The notes below the pieces were generated by a model. It worked only from the letters and a program-made list of their open reading frames with translations. It made no database searches and was not told where the DNA came from. A program made the position numbers and the translations under genes. DNA of 64,000 nucleotides, from positions 7,017,124 through 7,081,123 of the forward strand of contig NC_033630.1 in assembly GCF_001540865.1 (NCBI RefSeq). Direction: 5' to 3'. This DNA is from Ananas comosus (taxonomy: Eukaryota > Streptophyta > Magnoliopsida > Poales > Bromeliaceae). Positions 54,119 to 64,000 of the stretch are shown one piece after another; positions within the stretch are counted from its first letter, which is position 1; every line of letters starts with the position of its first letter.

Positions 54119-56764
54119 TGTCACGCCCCGGGACCGATACCAATTTGGCCCGACCCGAGCACGTCAAACAGACGCCGAACGGACAGAGTTTTTCCTATCC
54201 GCCCAAGGCTCATCACATGTACATTTTCATCAATAGAGAAAAGCACTAGCGGAAACATACACAAACGGCTTACACGAGGGTAAGCAATAGCCATTAGTGA
54301 AAGAAAAAGGAAACTAAACATTCACTTGTACTATGATTCATTTTTGATCATATACATTACGTTCATCTTGTTCATTTTCGAATTCCTTACATTTCATTTC
54401 ATCATTTATTTCCTACATCATATTTACCTCAAAATACACATTACATTCTTTTCTTTACATTATTTACCATCATGTACAAAAGATGATCATAGGGTACTTT
54501 ACTACAAAATAAAACCCAACTTTGGTGGCCTCTGACTAAGGCGCGATACCTTTACCTCGGTCGCTCGCCGGCTCGCTCGGTCCCGACTCTGTGGAAATAG
54601 TGGGGTGAGAACTACAACAAGTTCCCAGTGGGTTCGGCCAACATCACCGACTTTCCCACTAGAACTAACTCAGGCATAATAGAAAGGATAAGCTGAAATA
54701 TAGTAACCAATCTACAACATGATGCTAATATGCCTGAACAAAAGCAAGGAATATGCTCAATATTAACATATGCAGATTATGCAAGTTCTTTCGTTCTTTA
54801 TCTTTACACTTTGTTCTTGTTCTTTGCTCTTTGTTCTTTATTCTTTAATCTCAAGGCTAACCCGGGGGTTTTGCCACATTAACTTGCTTCACATTAAGTC
54901 CATCATGCAAGGAACAAGCTCAGGATCCGTCTTCGGCGTTTACTCCAACCCGTGATGCATAACTCCGGAGCGCATCCCGAGGGAGCGACCGCCCGCGAGC
55001 ACGGAATCATAGCAAGTATGATCGTATCCTTAACTCAAAGGATTTATAAGTTCAATCTTGACTTTACACTAGCTCTAGTGTTCATACTCGCTTTATGTTG
55101 CAAACTCATGCAATCGTTGTTCTTACTTTCTTTTACTTTTGCGCATCTTTAGCATTCTTGTTCTTTACATTCTCCGTTTATTGCCCCACTTTATTAACTT
55201 TACACATTGTCATTTCATCATTCTTTACATCACTTTGGTTTTGGCTTCACTAACTCTAGTGTCACTTTACTCTACGTTTCAAATGCCACCCGATCTATTG
55301 TCATTGTGCCACTCGGGTTCTTTTGCCCTCAGTTTGGTGTGCTCACTTTTCTCTCATGCATACACATAGGTTTTTACATTCATAAGGTTCTCAACCATCA
55401 CATTTGGCACGTTGTACTCACAAAATCATGCAATCGTCACATTTTATCATACATTTTAACCTAAAATGGTGCAACAACATATATATATGCTCAAATTGAA
55501 TGTGACACATTAGGCATAGACGGGGAGCTTCAAATAAGTTTGAAGAAGCACCACCCACCTCGTAGGCTTTCAAAGGTGCTCCGATGATTTTCTTGGGATT
55601 TCTAGATGCTTCGTTCTTTACCTGCGGCAAAACGAACCCTTATTAGGCCATTTTGCCCATAACTTTTGATTGTCCTTTCGTATACTTCAACGGAGCGCAC
55701 CAACGCGTTCGTTGGGTCCCCAATTAGGTTTTTGGAGGGTCAATTGCACTTAGAAACCCTCATGAGCAAAAGCTCCAATTTGGGTGCCCTAGCTCCAATG
55801 TATATCAAAACCTAGGGTTTGATCTCTTTGGGAAGCAAAAGTAGCTTCACTATACTCTAAATAGTCCATTAGAACCATTCCTAGGCTTTCCAAAACCCTA
55901 GATTAGATTTCACCATTAGAAGTGGGTTGAAGCTCACCTTGAGCTCAACCATGGTTTTGATCTCTAAAGAAGCAAAAAGAAAGCTTCAAACTACTAGATA
56001 TTCTACTAGAAACCATCTCTAGGTTCATTCAAACCCATTTCTAGGGTTTTACTACATTAGGGTTCAAAGCTTACCTTGTAAGCTTCCTTTTCTTGCACTA
56101 GAGAAGAAGGAGATAAAGCCTCTTTGCTCCAAAAGCTTCTTCTTCACCTTCTTTGTCTTCTTTTCCTTTCTTTTCATTTGCCTTCTTCTTCTCATTCTTT
56201 GTCTTCTAGAGAGAGAAAGAGAGGAGAGAGTGTGAGAGGGTGAGAATGAGAGGAAAAGCCCCTCAACCCATTAACATAGCTCAATGGGTTGCAAAAATGC
56301 AATAAAACCCCTCAACTTTCACTTTAATGCACTGCCCGAACTGGGCAGTTCGCGCAGGCGGGGACCGGTCTCTCCTTCAGGGACCGGTTCCCGAAGGCTC
56401 TCCCCGCGCAGCCAGAGCTGTTGCGCGCAGGGCAACCGGTCTCTCCTTGGGGGACCGGTCTCTCGGGAACCGGTCTCTCGGACAGGGACCGGTTCCCGAG
56501 AGCTACTTTCACAGGACTTAGCCGATTTTTCGGCTGTCTCATTTCATACGCGTTCGGGGACCGGTCTCTCCCACCAGGAACCTGTCCCCGAGAGCTCAAA
56601 ATCTGCAGCTTTGCAGATTTGATTCTATAGCTCTCGAAAACCTCCCGTAACTCACTTTTACTCATTTTAACATCTTCGGATTTTCCGAAGTGTACCATCC
56701 TCGCACTTTGGTCAATTTGACTAAAGTTCGACATTTTTATTTTCCGAATTTTCGGTATATTACA
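54119..56764 (-). mobile_element. Solo LTR, 2,646 bp, ACCGGT-array family (GGGACCGGTCTCTC type)
   Basis: On the minus strand it runs TGTAATATACCGAAAATTCG...GGTCCCGGGGCGTGACA. It is flanked by a perfect 5-bp duplication CGTAT (54,114-54,118 and 56,765-56,769). No gag-pol, primer-binding site or purine tract lies inside. The last 17 bases are identical to those of the LTR at 56,810-59,466, so both belong to one superfamily. It carries eight ACCGGT-core boxes near its 5' end. Short ORFs within (for example 56,284-56,809) are by-products of the GC-rich array. Confidence 0.9.
56364..56585 (-). repeat. ACCGGT box array, variant arms
   Basis: ACCGGT cores start at 56,364, 56,383, 56,435, 56,454, 56,469, 56,488 and 56,560, with a degraded one (ACCTGT) at 56,580. 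Neighbour spacings within groups are 15-20 bp. Arms are GGG/CTCTC or GGG/TCCC instead of TGT/ACA. Confidence 0.85.
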
Positions 56765-56809
56765 CGTATTCCCTGCTGTACATTCCTGGCGGGCATTAAA
56801 TGCGCCCAT

Positions 56810-59466
56810 TGTAACACACTGGACCTTTACAAATTGCGAGGTTCGAGTATTTGGATGTGTTCTGAGTTTTTTCAGACTTTCTGGTGGGTCGTAAACAGTG
56901 TTCCGACCTATGGTTCGAACCCCGAGGATTGAGCTCTGAAGCCTAGCACCAAAACCCGAAAAAAAATGGATTTTTGGTTAGCTCTCGGGTAGCCTTCATT
57001 GGGCTGTGTACCGGTACAGGGTTGATGGCTGTACCGGTACAGGGTTGATGGTTGTACCGGTACGTGATTGTGTACCGGTACACAGGCAGCTTCCCAGCCA
57101 ACCCGAGGGTCGGGTTTGGCATTTTCGTGGGATGTGTACCGGTACGTGGGCCCGTGTACCGGTACGCAGTGGCAGTTTTTGAGCAGTTTGAACTGTAGGG
57201 GGTTTTTCGCAATTGTGGTCTTCTATATAGCACCCCATGCCCCTTGGGGCTTTCCCTCAGCTGAGGAAGGAGGAGAAGGAGGTAAGAGAGCCCTCCTTAC
57301 CATTTCTTTGGATTTATACCCCTTTTTGTTGGGATTTTGGTGGATTTACTCCTCTTTTTGCCTTTTGAAGCCTTTTCTACCATTGTTGAAGCTTGGAGCT
57401 TGGTTTTGGTGCATGGTTGAGGGAAGATCTTTGGACTTAGAGAATTTAGAGCTTGGATTGATGCTTCTAAGAGGTAATTTACTTGTTCTCTCCCTCTAGA
57501 ATTGAGTTTTATTGTTGGATTTGAGATAAAACCCTAGAATGGAGACTTAGGGTTTGATTTGGGCATTTTTGATCTAGGGCTTTTGGAGCTAAATTAATTG
57601 GATTAGAACCCTCCTTTTGGTTGGATTGGAAGGAATTTTGCTCTCTTTTGGAGCTTGGGAAAGATTTTCTACTCCCTAGGTGAGATTTTAGCCATTTTGC
57701 CTTGATGGTTAATATTTGATCTTATCGTTGATCGTAATGCCCGTGTATCTCTTCGCTCCTTACTTTTAGGATACTTAGAGACTCGTGGACAACTCCGTTC
57801 GGCGAAACGAAGGACTACGCGACGTTTCGGTGGGTTTAACCTAGCCACACAATGAGAAAATCTCATTTGTGATGATTTGAGTATCGTTAAATGATAAAGC
57901 ATGCATAATCATGTTATATATATTTATTATGAATTTTAGAATGCTTAACATGCCTATGTAATGTATAGTAAATTTTTGGATCTCTATGTGATATAGTGCA
58001 TGCATATGAGATGTAGCATTCTAGTTGAGACTTGGAACCATGATTCCTATTATGAAAATGAACATTACTTTCATGCATTTAACCTTCATGCCCAATTGTG
58101 ACATTAGGGACTTCGGAAGCCTAGAGAGGCTTGGGGACTTAGACTATTTGAGAATTTGGGCCAATGTCATAAAGAGGCATTGGGCTCGGGCTATAGTGAA
58201 CATTGGCATTAATGTCTTAATTGGAACATAGAAAATGAATTGGGCTTGATTGGTTGTGATGCTTAAGTGTCATAAAGAGGCACTAAGCCAGTGTGTGTTG
58301 AGTTATTACATTGTGACATAGAGCTAGACCGTTGGGATACTAGTAGCTATTGCCATGTTTGAGACATGAGGGTTGGATACTTGAGCCTTTGACTACGCTT
58401 GCTTGCCATTTGTGCTCATTCGCACATACTTGTGAGGGTCGCTCCCTACAAACCGGCACTTCGGAGTTAGCCTATGCGACCTATGTTCACTCGTGCGGTA
58501 TTGAGAAGCTTACGAGGTCGAGTGGGACAGACACATTTCAAGAGCAGGAATGTCGTGCTACCACAGGCACTTAGGCGGTACAAGCTGGACTACCTTGGGT
58601 AAGTCCTTAATTGGAAATTGAAATCGACATGGCGTCGAGTGGGTTTTAATCTCTACTAGATAGAGAGTAGTAATTGGATTACTTGGACTTGCTTCTAGCA
58701 TAGTTTTGGACACTTGAGTATATATACATACATATAGTATGCTAGGAAATGTTGCTTTTTGCATTCATATGCACATTGTTGCCATGATAAAGCATGATCT
58801 TCATAACTTTATAAAGTAAACCGTGACAATTACTTGTCGCCATGTAGAGACATATTGTTTATGACAAGTAAAGGTGCATGATATTAACACCATGTTTAAT
58901 TGCAATATAGTAGCTTAGCACTTTAGTCGTGCTTTCATAAATACAATTTATTCATTATTATTGCTCTCTTTTTAGACTTACCCTTTCTTTGGGGCCTAGT
59001 GGTGCATTGAGCTGAGGTCAGTAATTACCCACTGGGAACTATAAATTATAGTTCTCACGCTCTCTGTTTTATGTTTTCTTTCAGAGCCTTCCACGCCGGG
59101 AGAGGCTAGGGACAGTGGGAAGGGCGTTACTTCAAGCTAGCTCTTCAGCGAGAAACGAGTTGATAGGTGGTCTACCTCTCGATATTTTTACTTTGGAGAG
59201 GTTGAGAGCTGTACCAGTGTATTAGAGACCACCCTTTTGTGTACTATTTTGGACAGACATTGTATAACTATATGTTTCACTTTTATTGTTTTAGTATTTT
59301 CTTTTACCTTGTGGTAGATGATAGATCTATTTGTGCTCTGATATCTCTAGATGTTGATTATCTTCGGTTTATTTTCCACTGTTGATGTAAACGCCTTATA
59401 TGTGCTGACATATGGCGGGTCTGGGCACGCTACCGGGAGGGCCTCTGCCGGTCCCGGGGCGTGACA
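56810..59466 (+). mobile_element. Solo LTR, 2,657 bp, ACCGGT-array family (TGTACCGGTACA type)
   Basis: Runs TGTAACACACTGGACC...GGTCCCGGGGCGTGACA, flanked by a perfect 5-bp duplication CCCAT (56,805-56,809 and 59,467-59,471). It has the palindrome array at 57,007-57,166, a pyrimidine/GA-rich zone and no coding domains. It is related to the LTRs at 1,420-4,232 and 13,065-18,133 and stands in opposite orientation to its neighbour 45 bp away. Confidence 0.9.
57007..57166 (+). repeat. Array of six GTACCGGTAC palindromes
   Basis: Boxes start at 57,007, 57,030, 57,053, 57,071, 57,135 and 57,155; three are perfect TGTACCGGTACA and three end in ACG. Spacings 23, 23, 18, 64 and 20 bp give the same 4+2 grouping as at 2,492-2,678. 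Confidence 0.88.
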
Positions 59467-60810
59467 CCCATTGTGCTTTACGCAACCTCGCACTTCTCGA
59501 AACTTGAACCAAAGCGGCCCCGCTATTCGCCGGCCACGCTATTTGCTATTCGGCTATAAGAATTTAAAACTTCTGAAGCTAAAAGATAAGAAATGCGCGC
59601 CCCGCAACAGGGATAATAGTGCAACGCCCCGGAGCAACGCGAGGAAAAAACGGTACAACAACCCTGCTAACAGTGCATCCATTGGCTTGCTCTAGTGTAA
59701 TCTCCACTAAAGCAGATCAGCGACGCTCGCCTTCAATCTGCTCCCTCACCAGGGCAACCCCCCACTCCCACTTTCCGAAACCGTAAAGAGTATAGGGGAG
59801 TTAGTGGAATAAGCTTCGCCGAGCGACATGGCTTTAGGGTCTGGAACTGGAGGAAGGAGGAGGTGGTTTCGCGGCGGCGAGGCAGGACGGTTAACGGCAG
59901 GTGCAGCGTTCGAGAGGTGCGACATAACTGCTAAAACGATTGAATAATAGTGTAAAATTTCTCATAAATGCTCATGTCCTTCTTTCAGCCGTATAATAAA
60001 TCCATCGTTAAATGCGAATAATAGTGTAAGACCGGGTGAAAGACTGCAAGAAAGCTTCTAACAGTGCAATGCGGTCCTAATAATAGAGTAACATTCAATT
60101 TAACAATGCAATGTAGTTCCGACCAGGGTAACACAACCAGTGGAACACTGATAATAAGAGTCCCAATAATAGTTCAATTCTTTAAAGAAATTGTGCAACG
60201 AGTCGTTCAGCAGTGTAAAGTTTTCTCCCCAATTGTTGATAACATGTAATTAATAGTAAAAACAAGTCCGTAAAAACACGATTAATAGTCCAAAGCGTGA
60301 TAAAAGAGGTCAACTAATCTTGTAAGAGTGCAATACGATGGTAATAAGAGTGCAATGGTATGAAAAATAGTGCAACTAAGCTTGTAAGAGTGTAATACGG
60401 TAGTAATAATAGTGCAATGATTTGAAAAAGAGTGCAACACTAGCTTAATTGAGTATTTTTAAACTTAATAGTGCAACCCAATCTAAATTGATGCAATACG
60501 CAGAATTATTAGTATAAGTCGTCATTAACAATTGATCAAAATAGTGCTACATTGTTTGCTAAATAGTATAACAACTTTGTAAGCAATCCATTAATCTGTG
60601 AAGAAGAATTATATTTTCTTTGATGCAGATTACACGATTTTATAGTACTTTGCCACATACAAGAGGATTTGCATACAATACAACGTTCTATTACATCAAC
60701 TATAACAAACTCTTCATAATAATTAATTAACAAAAATATGGAATCATCTAAGCTTGTCTGCAATTCCACGCGCATAGAGCCGACGCTAATAGGTATAGGT
60801 GGCCAGAGGA

Positions 60811-61160
60811 GAGTGACGAAGGAGACTGCGAGGAGGATTCGGCTCGCTCGGAAGGATACGATCGAGCAACGAGGCATTAAGATTGATTCGCACTATCTGG
60901 AATGTTTTATTTACCTCGAGCCCTTTGGAGCTCCGCTTTACTATGAAATAGACAGTACAATCAGCAAAACATTAGAATCCATCAATAACAATAAAGATCT
61001 GCAAAAATTTAAGAACCTAAAAGAAAGGAAGGCCAATGGGCTCGTGGCAAATAAAGCACTCCAGATAGTGTGAATCAATCTTAACGTCTGGTTGCTCGAT
61101 GATACCCTTCCGAGCGAGCCGCCTGCTCCTCGAACTCTGCTTCGGCTCTCTATCGTCGTT
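60811..61160. repeat. Inverted repeat of a captured SINA-like gene fragment
   Basis: 60,811-60,934 on the plus strand and 61,027-61,160 on the minus strand are diverged copies of one coding fragment. Both translate to a basic start (IRLARKDTIEQ / RRLARKGIIEQ) followed by KIDSHYLECFI-EPxGxP. This resembles the region just before the RING domain of SINA/SIAH-type E3 ubiquitin ligases (LxCPICxEPL). The first RING cysteine pair is altered (CFICHEP in one, CFIYLEP in the other) and the rest of the gene is absent, so it is a capture, not a gene. A transcript would fold into a ~120-bp hairpin. Confidence 0.65.
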
Positions 61161-61225
61161 GCCTAAACATCCTGGATGAACTGTAGTCTCATCGCAGGCG
61201 TTGTGGCAGTTGTGGCGACGCATCT

Positions 61226-61535
61226 CTTCATAAAGGCGACAAGGTTAAGGCGACACTACTTTTGGTCAAGGAAGCGAATGTGACGAACGGGGTTCACCGC
61301 AAGCGCAGGTGAAGCGACGTCAGAGAAGGAGGCCCTTTGTATTCCCGTTCCAATCACTGTGGTGGCGCCGTCGACTGCGTACGCATCTCTGCAACCCGGC
61401 GCCAGCACCGCCATAGCAAATACGAGGAGCCCCCTCCTGCGACGCCACTGCACTTCCTTTTACGATGAACGCTGTCCGTTGCTTTCACTTCCGTGACCAA
61501 AGATAATGTTGCTTTAACCTCGTTGTCTTTACGAG
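61226..61535. repeat. Second inverted repeat with a ~100-bp loop
   Basis: 61,226-61,330 pairs with 61,430-61,535: TAAAGGCGACAAGGTTAAGG on one side matches GTAAAGACAACGAGGTTAAAG read on the other strand, continuing through TTTGGTCA-GGAAG-GAA. Arms are diverged by roughly a fifth. Source unknown. Confidence 0.65.
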
Positions 61536-62504
61536 AATGCATCCCATATATAAAAAAAACGGAAATACATTTGAAGAGCCGCTTTCACTTCTTGAGGTGT
61601 CTCTTCGCCTCACCTAATCGAGTATAACGTACAAGTTTGTGTAGGAATTCTTGCCGAGCATTAAATGCGGCTTGCGTGGAAACACAGTCTTCGGGCCACG
61701 TTATTCTATTCGCAAGACCCAGTGTTTGTTGTTCGGTTCTCTGAGATTTGGAAGAAGACGCAACCAATGATTTGATTATTGATGCAAATGGAATTGAAAT
61801 AGTGCAACAATCCTAAAACAGAGCAGTGCAACTTTTTTTGCAATAATATTTTAATTTTTAACCAGAGAAAATGATGCAACGAGACCATAAATGGTGTAAC
61901 AATGGTGAAAACAGTGCAAACAGTCTTCCCTAAATAGTAAAAAAAATTCCTAAGCAGTGCAACGAGCAATTCATTTGAAGAACCAATGGGTAAAGAGTGA
62001 AAATGCACTTGTAGTCATTCGATTCTGTACACGCTGCTTTCCCTTTCCGAGGAGAAAAGCCCATTGACATTGCCCTTATGATGCAATAACGCATCTCGAG
62101 AACCGAACGTAATCTTAATGATGTCGCTGACGATATTTCTTGTTGAGGTGCTATTGAAAAATGGCGCTAATACCGAAACAGAAATGTAGAACAATAATTT
62201 GAAATATCGGTACAATGGATAACGGTTTAGTGTAATACTAGTCACAATTAGTGTAATATACTCACAAGCATTGTGATAATCCGCCAAAATGGTGCAAGAG
62301 ATGCGCCGTTTTGTAATAAACTGTCGGCGGTTGAAGGCTATGCTAACGTTGCATGCAGAGATGTTGGAAATAAATTATGGCGGGAATGGACCTACCTTTT
62401 TCCGCCTCTTGTAGAACTTACCAACTCATGCAAGTTAACTGAATTATATTTTTATAAAAGAGTGGTATTGAATTACTATGAGCTAAGTTTATTGTTTCCA
62501 ACTC

Positions 62505-62894
62505 ATGGATAACGTTGAAGTTCCAGTGCACTACCATTTTAATGGCTTCTTTCAGGAGGATAAAGGTCAGGTCAAGTATGTAGGAGGATCCTGCCAGCTC
62601 GCTTTCATCGGGCAAGGGAAGAGTTTTAATTCCCTGCGAGCATGGTTCTTCAAATACATGAATAGTTCACTGAAAAGCTGCAAGATTGAAATTAAACTTT
62701 GTTATAGTGGAAAAATCGGCAAACTCATCGATATTGTTGATGACGATGATGTCCGAAATATGTCGAGACTCTATAAAAGCCACACATTTTCGATGGAACT
62801 ATATGTCGTGAGTAATGTAGTTGAGAAAAAGGTTCCTATATGTGATCCCGATGACATAGATGAGGTGCTTACGGACGAACGGCTGGACTGTTGA
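62505..62894 (+). pseudogene. MuDR-type transposase, N-terminal exon
   Basis: 129 codons from MDNVEVPVHYHFNGFF to the stop after DERLDC. The HYHFNGFF...VKYVGGSC opening, the RAWFFKYM segment and the DIVDDDDVRNM acidic loop follow the PB1-like N-terminal region common in plant MULE transposases. The next recognisable transposase sequence starts ~450 bp downstream, so an intron or an insertion (the 112-bp repeats) intervenes; a donor near 62,870-62,900 could remove the stop. Confidence 0.65.
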
Positions 62895-62966
62895 TTAGCA
62901 GCCGTTCTGCGGATGCATCTACATCTACACATCAGCCGCCAAATTTTGAAATAGTTGGCTCGCAAG

Positions 62967-63317
62967 TTGCACTATTGGTACTCTTTTGCACCATTACCTT
63001 TTACCTGTTGCACCCGTAAGCACATTATATTTAATGGTTGCACTATTCCATATATTTTGCACTACTAACCAGTTACCATGCACTGTCAGGTAATATTTTG
63101 CACCATTATCTTTTACCTCTTGTACCTATAAGCACTTTATATTTAATGGTTGCACTATTACATATTTTTTGCATTGCTAACTTGTTATGATGCACTGGTT
63201 GGTAATCTTTTGTATCATTATCTTTTACCTCTTACACCCGTAAGCACTTTATATATAACGGTTGCACTGCTACATATATTTTGCACTACTTACTAGTTAC
63301 AATTCACTGCTTGCACT
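62967..63317 (-). repeat. Reverse-orientation AGTGCAA motif field
   Basis: TTGCACT (the complement) at 62,967, 63,038, 63,057, 63,150, 63,262, 63,281 and 63,311, plus variants TTGCACC and TTGTACC. No forward exact copy was seen in this interval. Confidence 0.85.
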
Positions 63318-63319
63318 TC
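62984..63319 (+). repeat. Tandem repeat, 3 x 112 bp
   Basis: Units start at 62,984, 63,096 and 63,208 with TTTTG-(CA/TA)-(C/T)CATTA and share CTTTTACCT, GTAAGCAC, TTATAT-TAA-GGTTGCACT and CATAT-TTTTGCA. Each unit holds two or three reverse AGTGCAA motifs. It lies between the two transposase pieces. Confidence 0.85.
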
Positions 63320-63339
63320 ACTGGTGCTGTAGATCCTGC

Positions 63340-64000
63340 CATCCTATTCTCATCGATGATGCTGATACGACAAACAGTGACGGAGGTATTATTATCACTG
63401 ATCTGAAAGACTAGGCGGATTCCGACGATAGCATCCGTATCGTCACATCTTCTCCCGATGGATTTCATCGGACATACAACGCCATGGATGTTGTCCTATT
63501 GCGCCAAAGCGACGCAATGGGACTTACTGCTAAGCAATTCGATGACGACGAGATAGAAGAAGACCTCATCGTGAACAGCGCTACGATAGAGTCAGATTGA
63601 ACTGTCACAGATATGGACGATGTCCACGAGGGCCAGCTCTACAAGACACAAGGCGACTTCAAAAGAGTTCTGAAAGCATACGCCATGAAAAGAGGTTTTG
63701 AGTACGCTCCCACCAAATACAACGACCTTAAGATAACCGTATGATGTCGTATCGCAGATTGCCCGTGGAGAATAAAGACGCATCACGTACCAAGACTTAC
63801 ACAATGGTGGGTAAAGAAATTTGATTCGAAACACACTTGTAGTAGGGCAATAGGGGGATTCGGCCACAGGAATTGCGATGCAGCATTTATCGCAGCATTT
63901 GTTAGGAAGCAGGTCATGGCAAACGAGAAATACACACCGAAGATCGTTCAGACCGAGATTCTGCAGCAGCATGGCGTCAGAATTTCCTACTGGAAAACCT
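63340..64000 (+). pseudogene. MuDR-type transposase, acidic linker and DNA-binding domain
   Basis: One frame runs to the window edge but is broken by TAG at 63,412, TGA at 63,598 and TGA at 63,742. After an Asp/Glu-rich linker (QFDDDEIEEDL) it reads GQLYKTQGDFKRVLKAYAMK, then CRIADCPWRIKTH, WWVKKFDSKHTCSR and KYTPKIVQTEIL. This is the MuDR DNA-binding domain with its Cys-Cys...His-x-Cys zinc ligands. The two TGA stops look like CGA-to-TGA changes, typical of methylated-cytosine decay. The catalytic DDE domain would lie beyond 64,000. Confidence 0.75.

Larger units (their letters stand above)
59618..61963 (+). repeat. Forward AGTGCAA motif field
   Basis: Exact AGTGCAA at 59,618, 60,063, 60,327, 60,349, 60,369, 60,411, 60,431, 60,470, 61,801, 61,825, 61,913 and 61,956, nearly always followed by C or T and often preceded by AAT. 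One-base variants AGTGTAA add at least six more (59,694, 59,949, 60,023, 60,389, 62,229, 62,248). Densest from 60,327 to 60,477. Confidence 0.85.
59472..64000 (+). mobile_element. Mutator-like element (MULE), decayed, extends past the window
   Basis: Identified by two separated pieces of a MuDR-type transposase (62,505-62,894 and about 63,350-64,000). Upstream of them lie 3 kb of non-coding sequence with captured gene fragments and many AGTGCAAC motifs. Terminal inverted repeats were not found; the left end may lie before 54,119, since both solo LTRs appear to have inserted into related sequence, or the element may belong to a TIR-less group. In-frame stops show it is no longer autonomous. 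Confidence 0.7.

Noticed and set aside
60738..61073. 111-codon ORF as a functional E3 ligase
   Set aside because: Only a pre-RING fragment remains, with altered cysteines and no RING or TRAF-like domain, inside a hairpin in a MULE.

Overview
Nuclear DNA of a flowering plant, probably a monocot: a split gene with GT-AG introns, plant-type MSH2 protein, nested LTR retrotransposons, a Helitron end, (TA)n-flanked MITEs and a Mutator-like element. Genus cannot be fixed from the sequence. Only one intact host gene is certain: a complete 13-exon MSH2 (mismatch repair) gene on the minus strand, 50,980 down to 19,728, predicting 941 residues.

Layout. 1-18,724 is transposon territory. A long-LTR family with ACCGGT-core palindromes is inserted into its own kind, and this structure is present twice (about 1-4,232 and 11,700-15,800). 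The second copy and the first ~1.9 kb are full of single-base indels, and a lone N sits at 4,233, so part of this looks like unpolished or falsely duplicated assembly. The block ends in a good Helitron 3' terminus (hairpin plus CTAG|T at 18,724). A lone ORF at 4,833-5,414 may be a decayed double-stranded-RNA-binding protein.

19,728-50,980 is MSH2. Intron 12 holds a chain of seven (TA)n-flanked foldback MITEs (22,027-24,750) and a TRIM-like LTR. Intron 8 is 15.6 kb because a decayed Ty3/gypsy chromovirus (34,938-46,938, 5-bp duplication GTAAT, two 944-bp LTRs) sits in it, itself interrupted by a young Ty1/copia element (40,342-45,749, 5-bp duplication ATGGC, two 635-bp LTRs). All MSH2 exons remain in frame.

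51,000-54,118 is the MSH2 upstream region with a GC-rich duplicated stretch and a Tourist-like MITE. 54,119-56,764 and 56,810-59,466 are two solo LTRs of the palindrome-bearing family in opposite orientation, 45 bp apart, each with a perfect 5-bp target duplication. 59,467-64,000 is a decayed Mutator-like element: N-terminal and DNA-binding parts of a MuDR-type transposase, captured SINA-like gene fragments arranged as inverted repeats, and a dense field of a short motif (AGTGCAAY) that changes orientation across the transposase gene. That motif field resembles the clustered targets of VANDAL anti-silencing proteins and is the best candidate here for an undescribed system, followed by the conserved layout of the ACCGGT palindromes in the LTRs.
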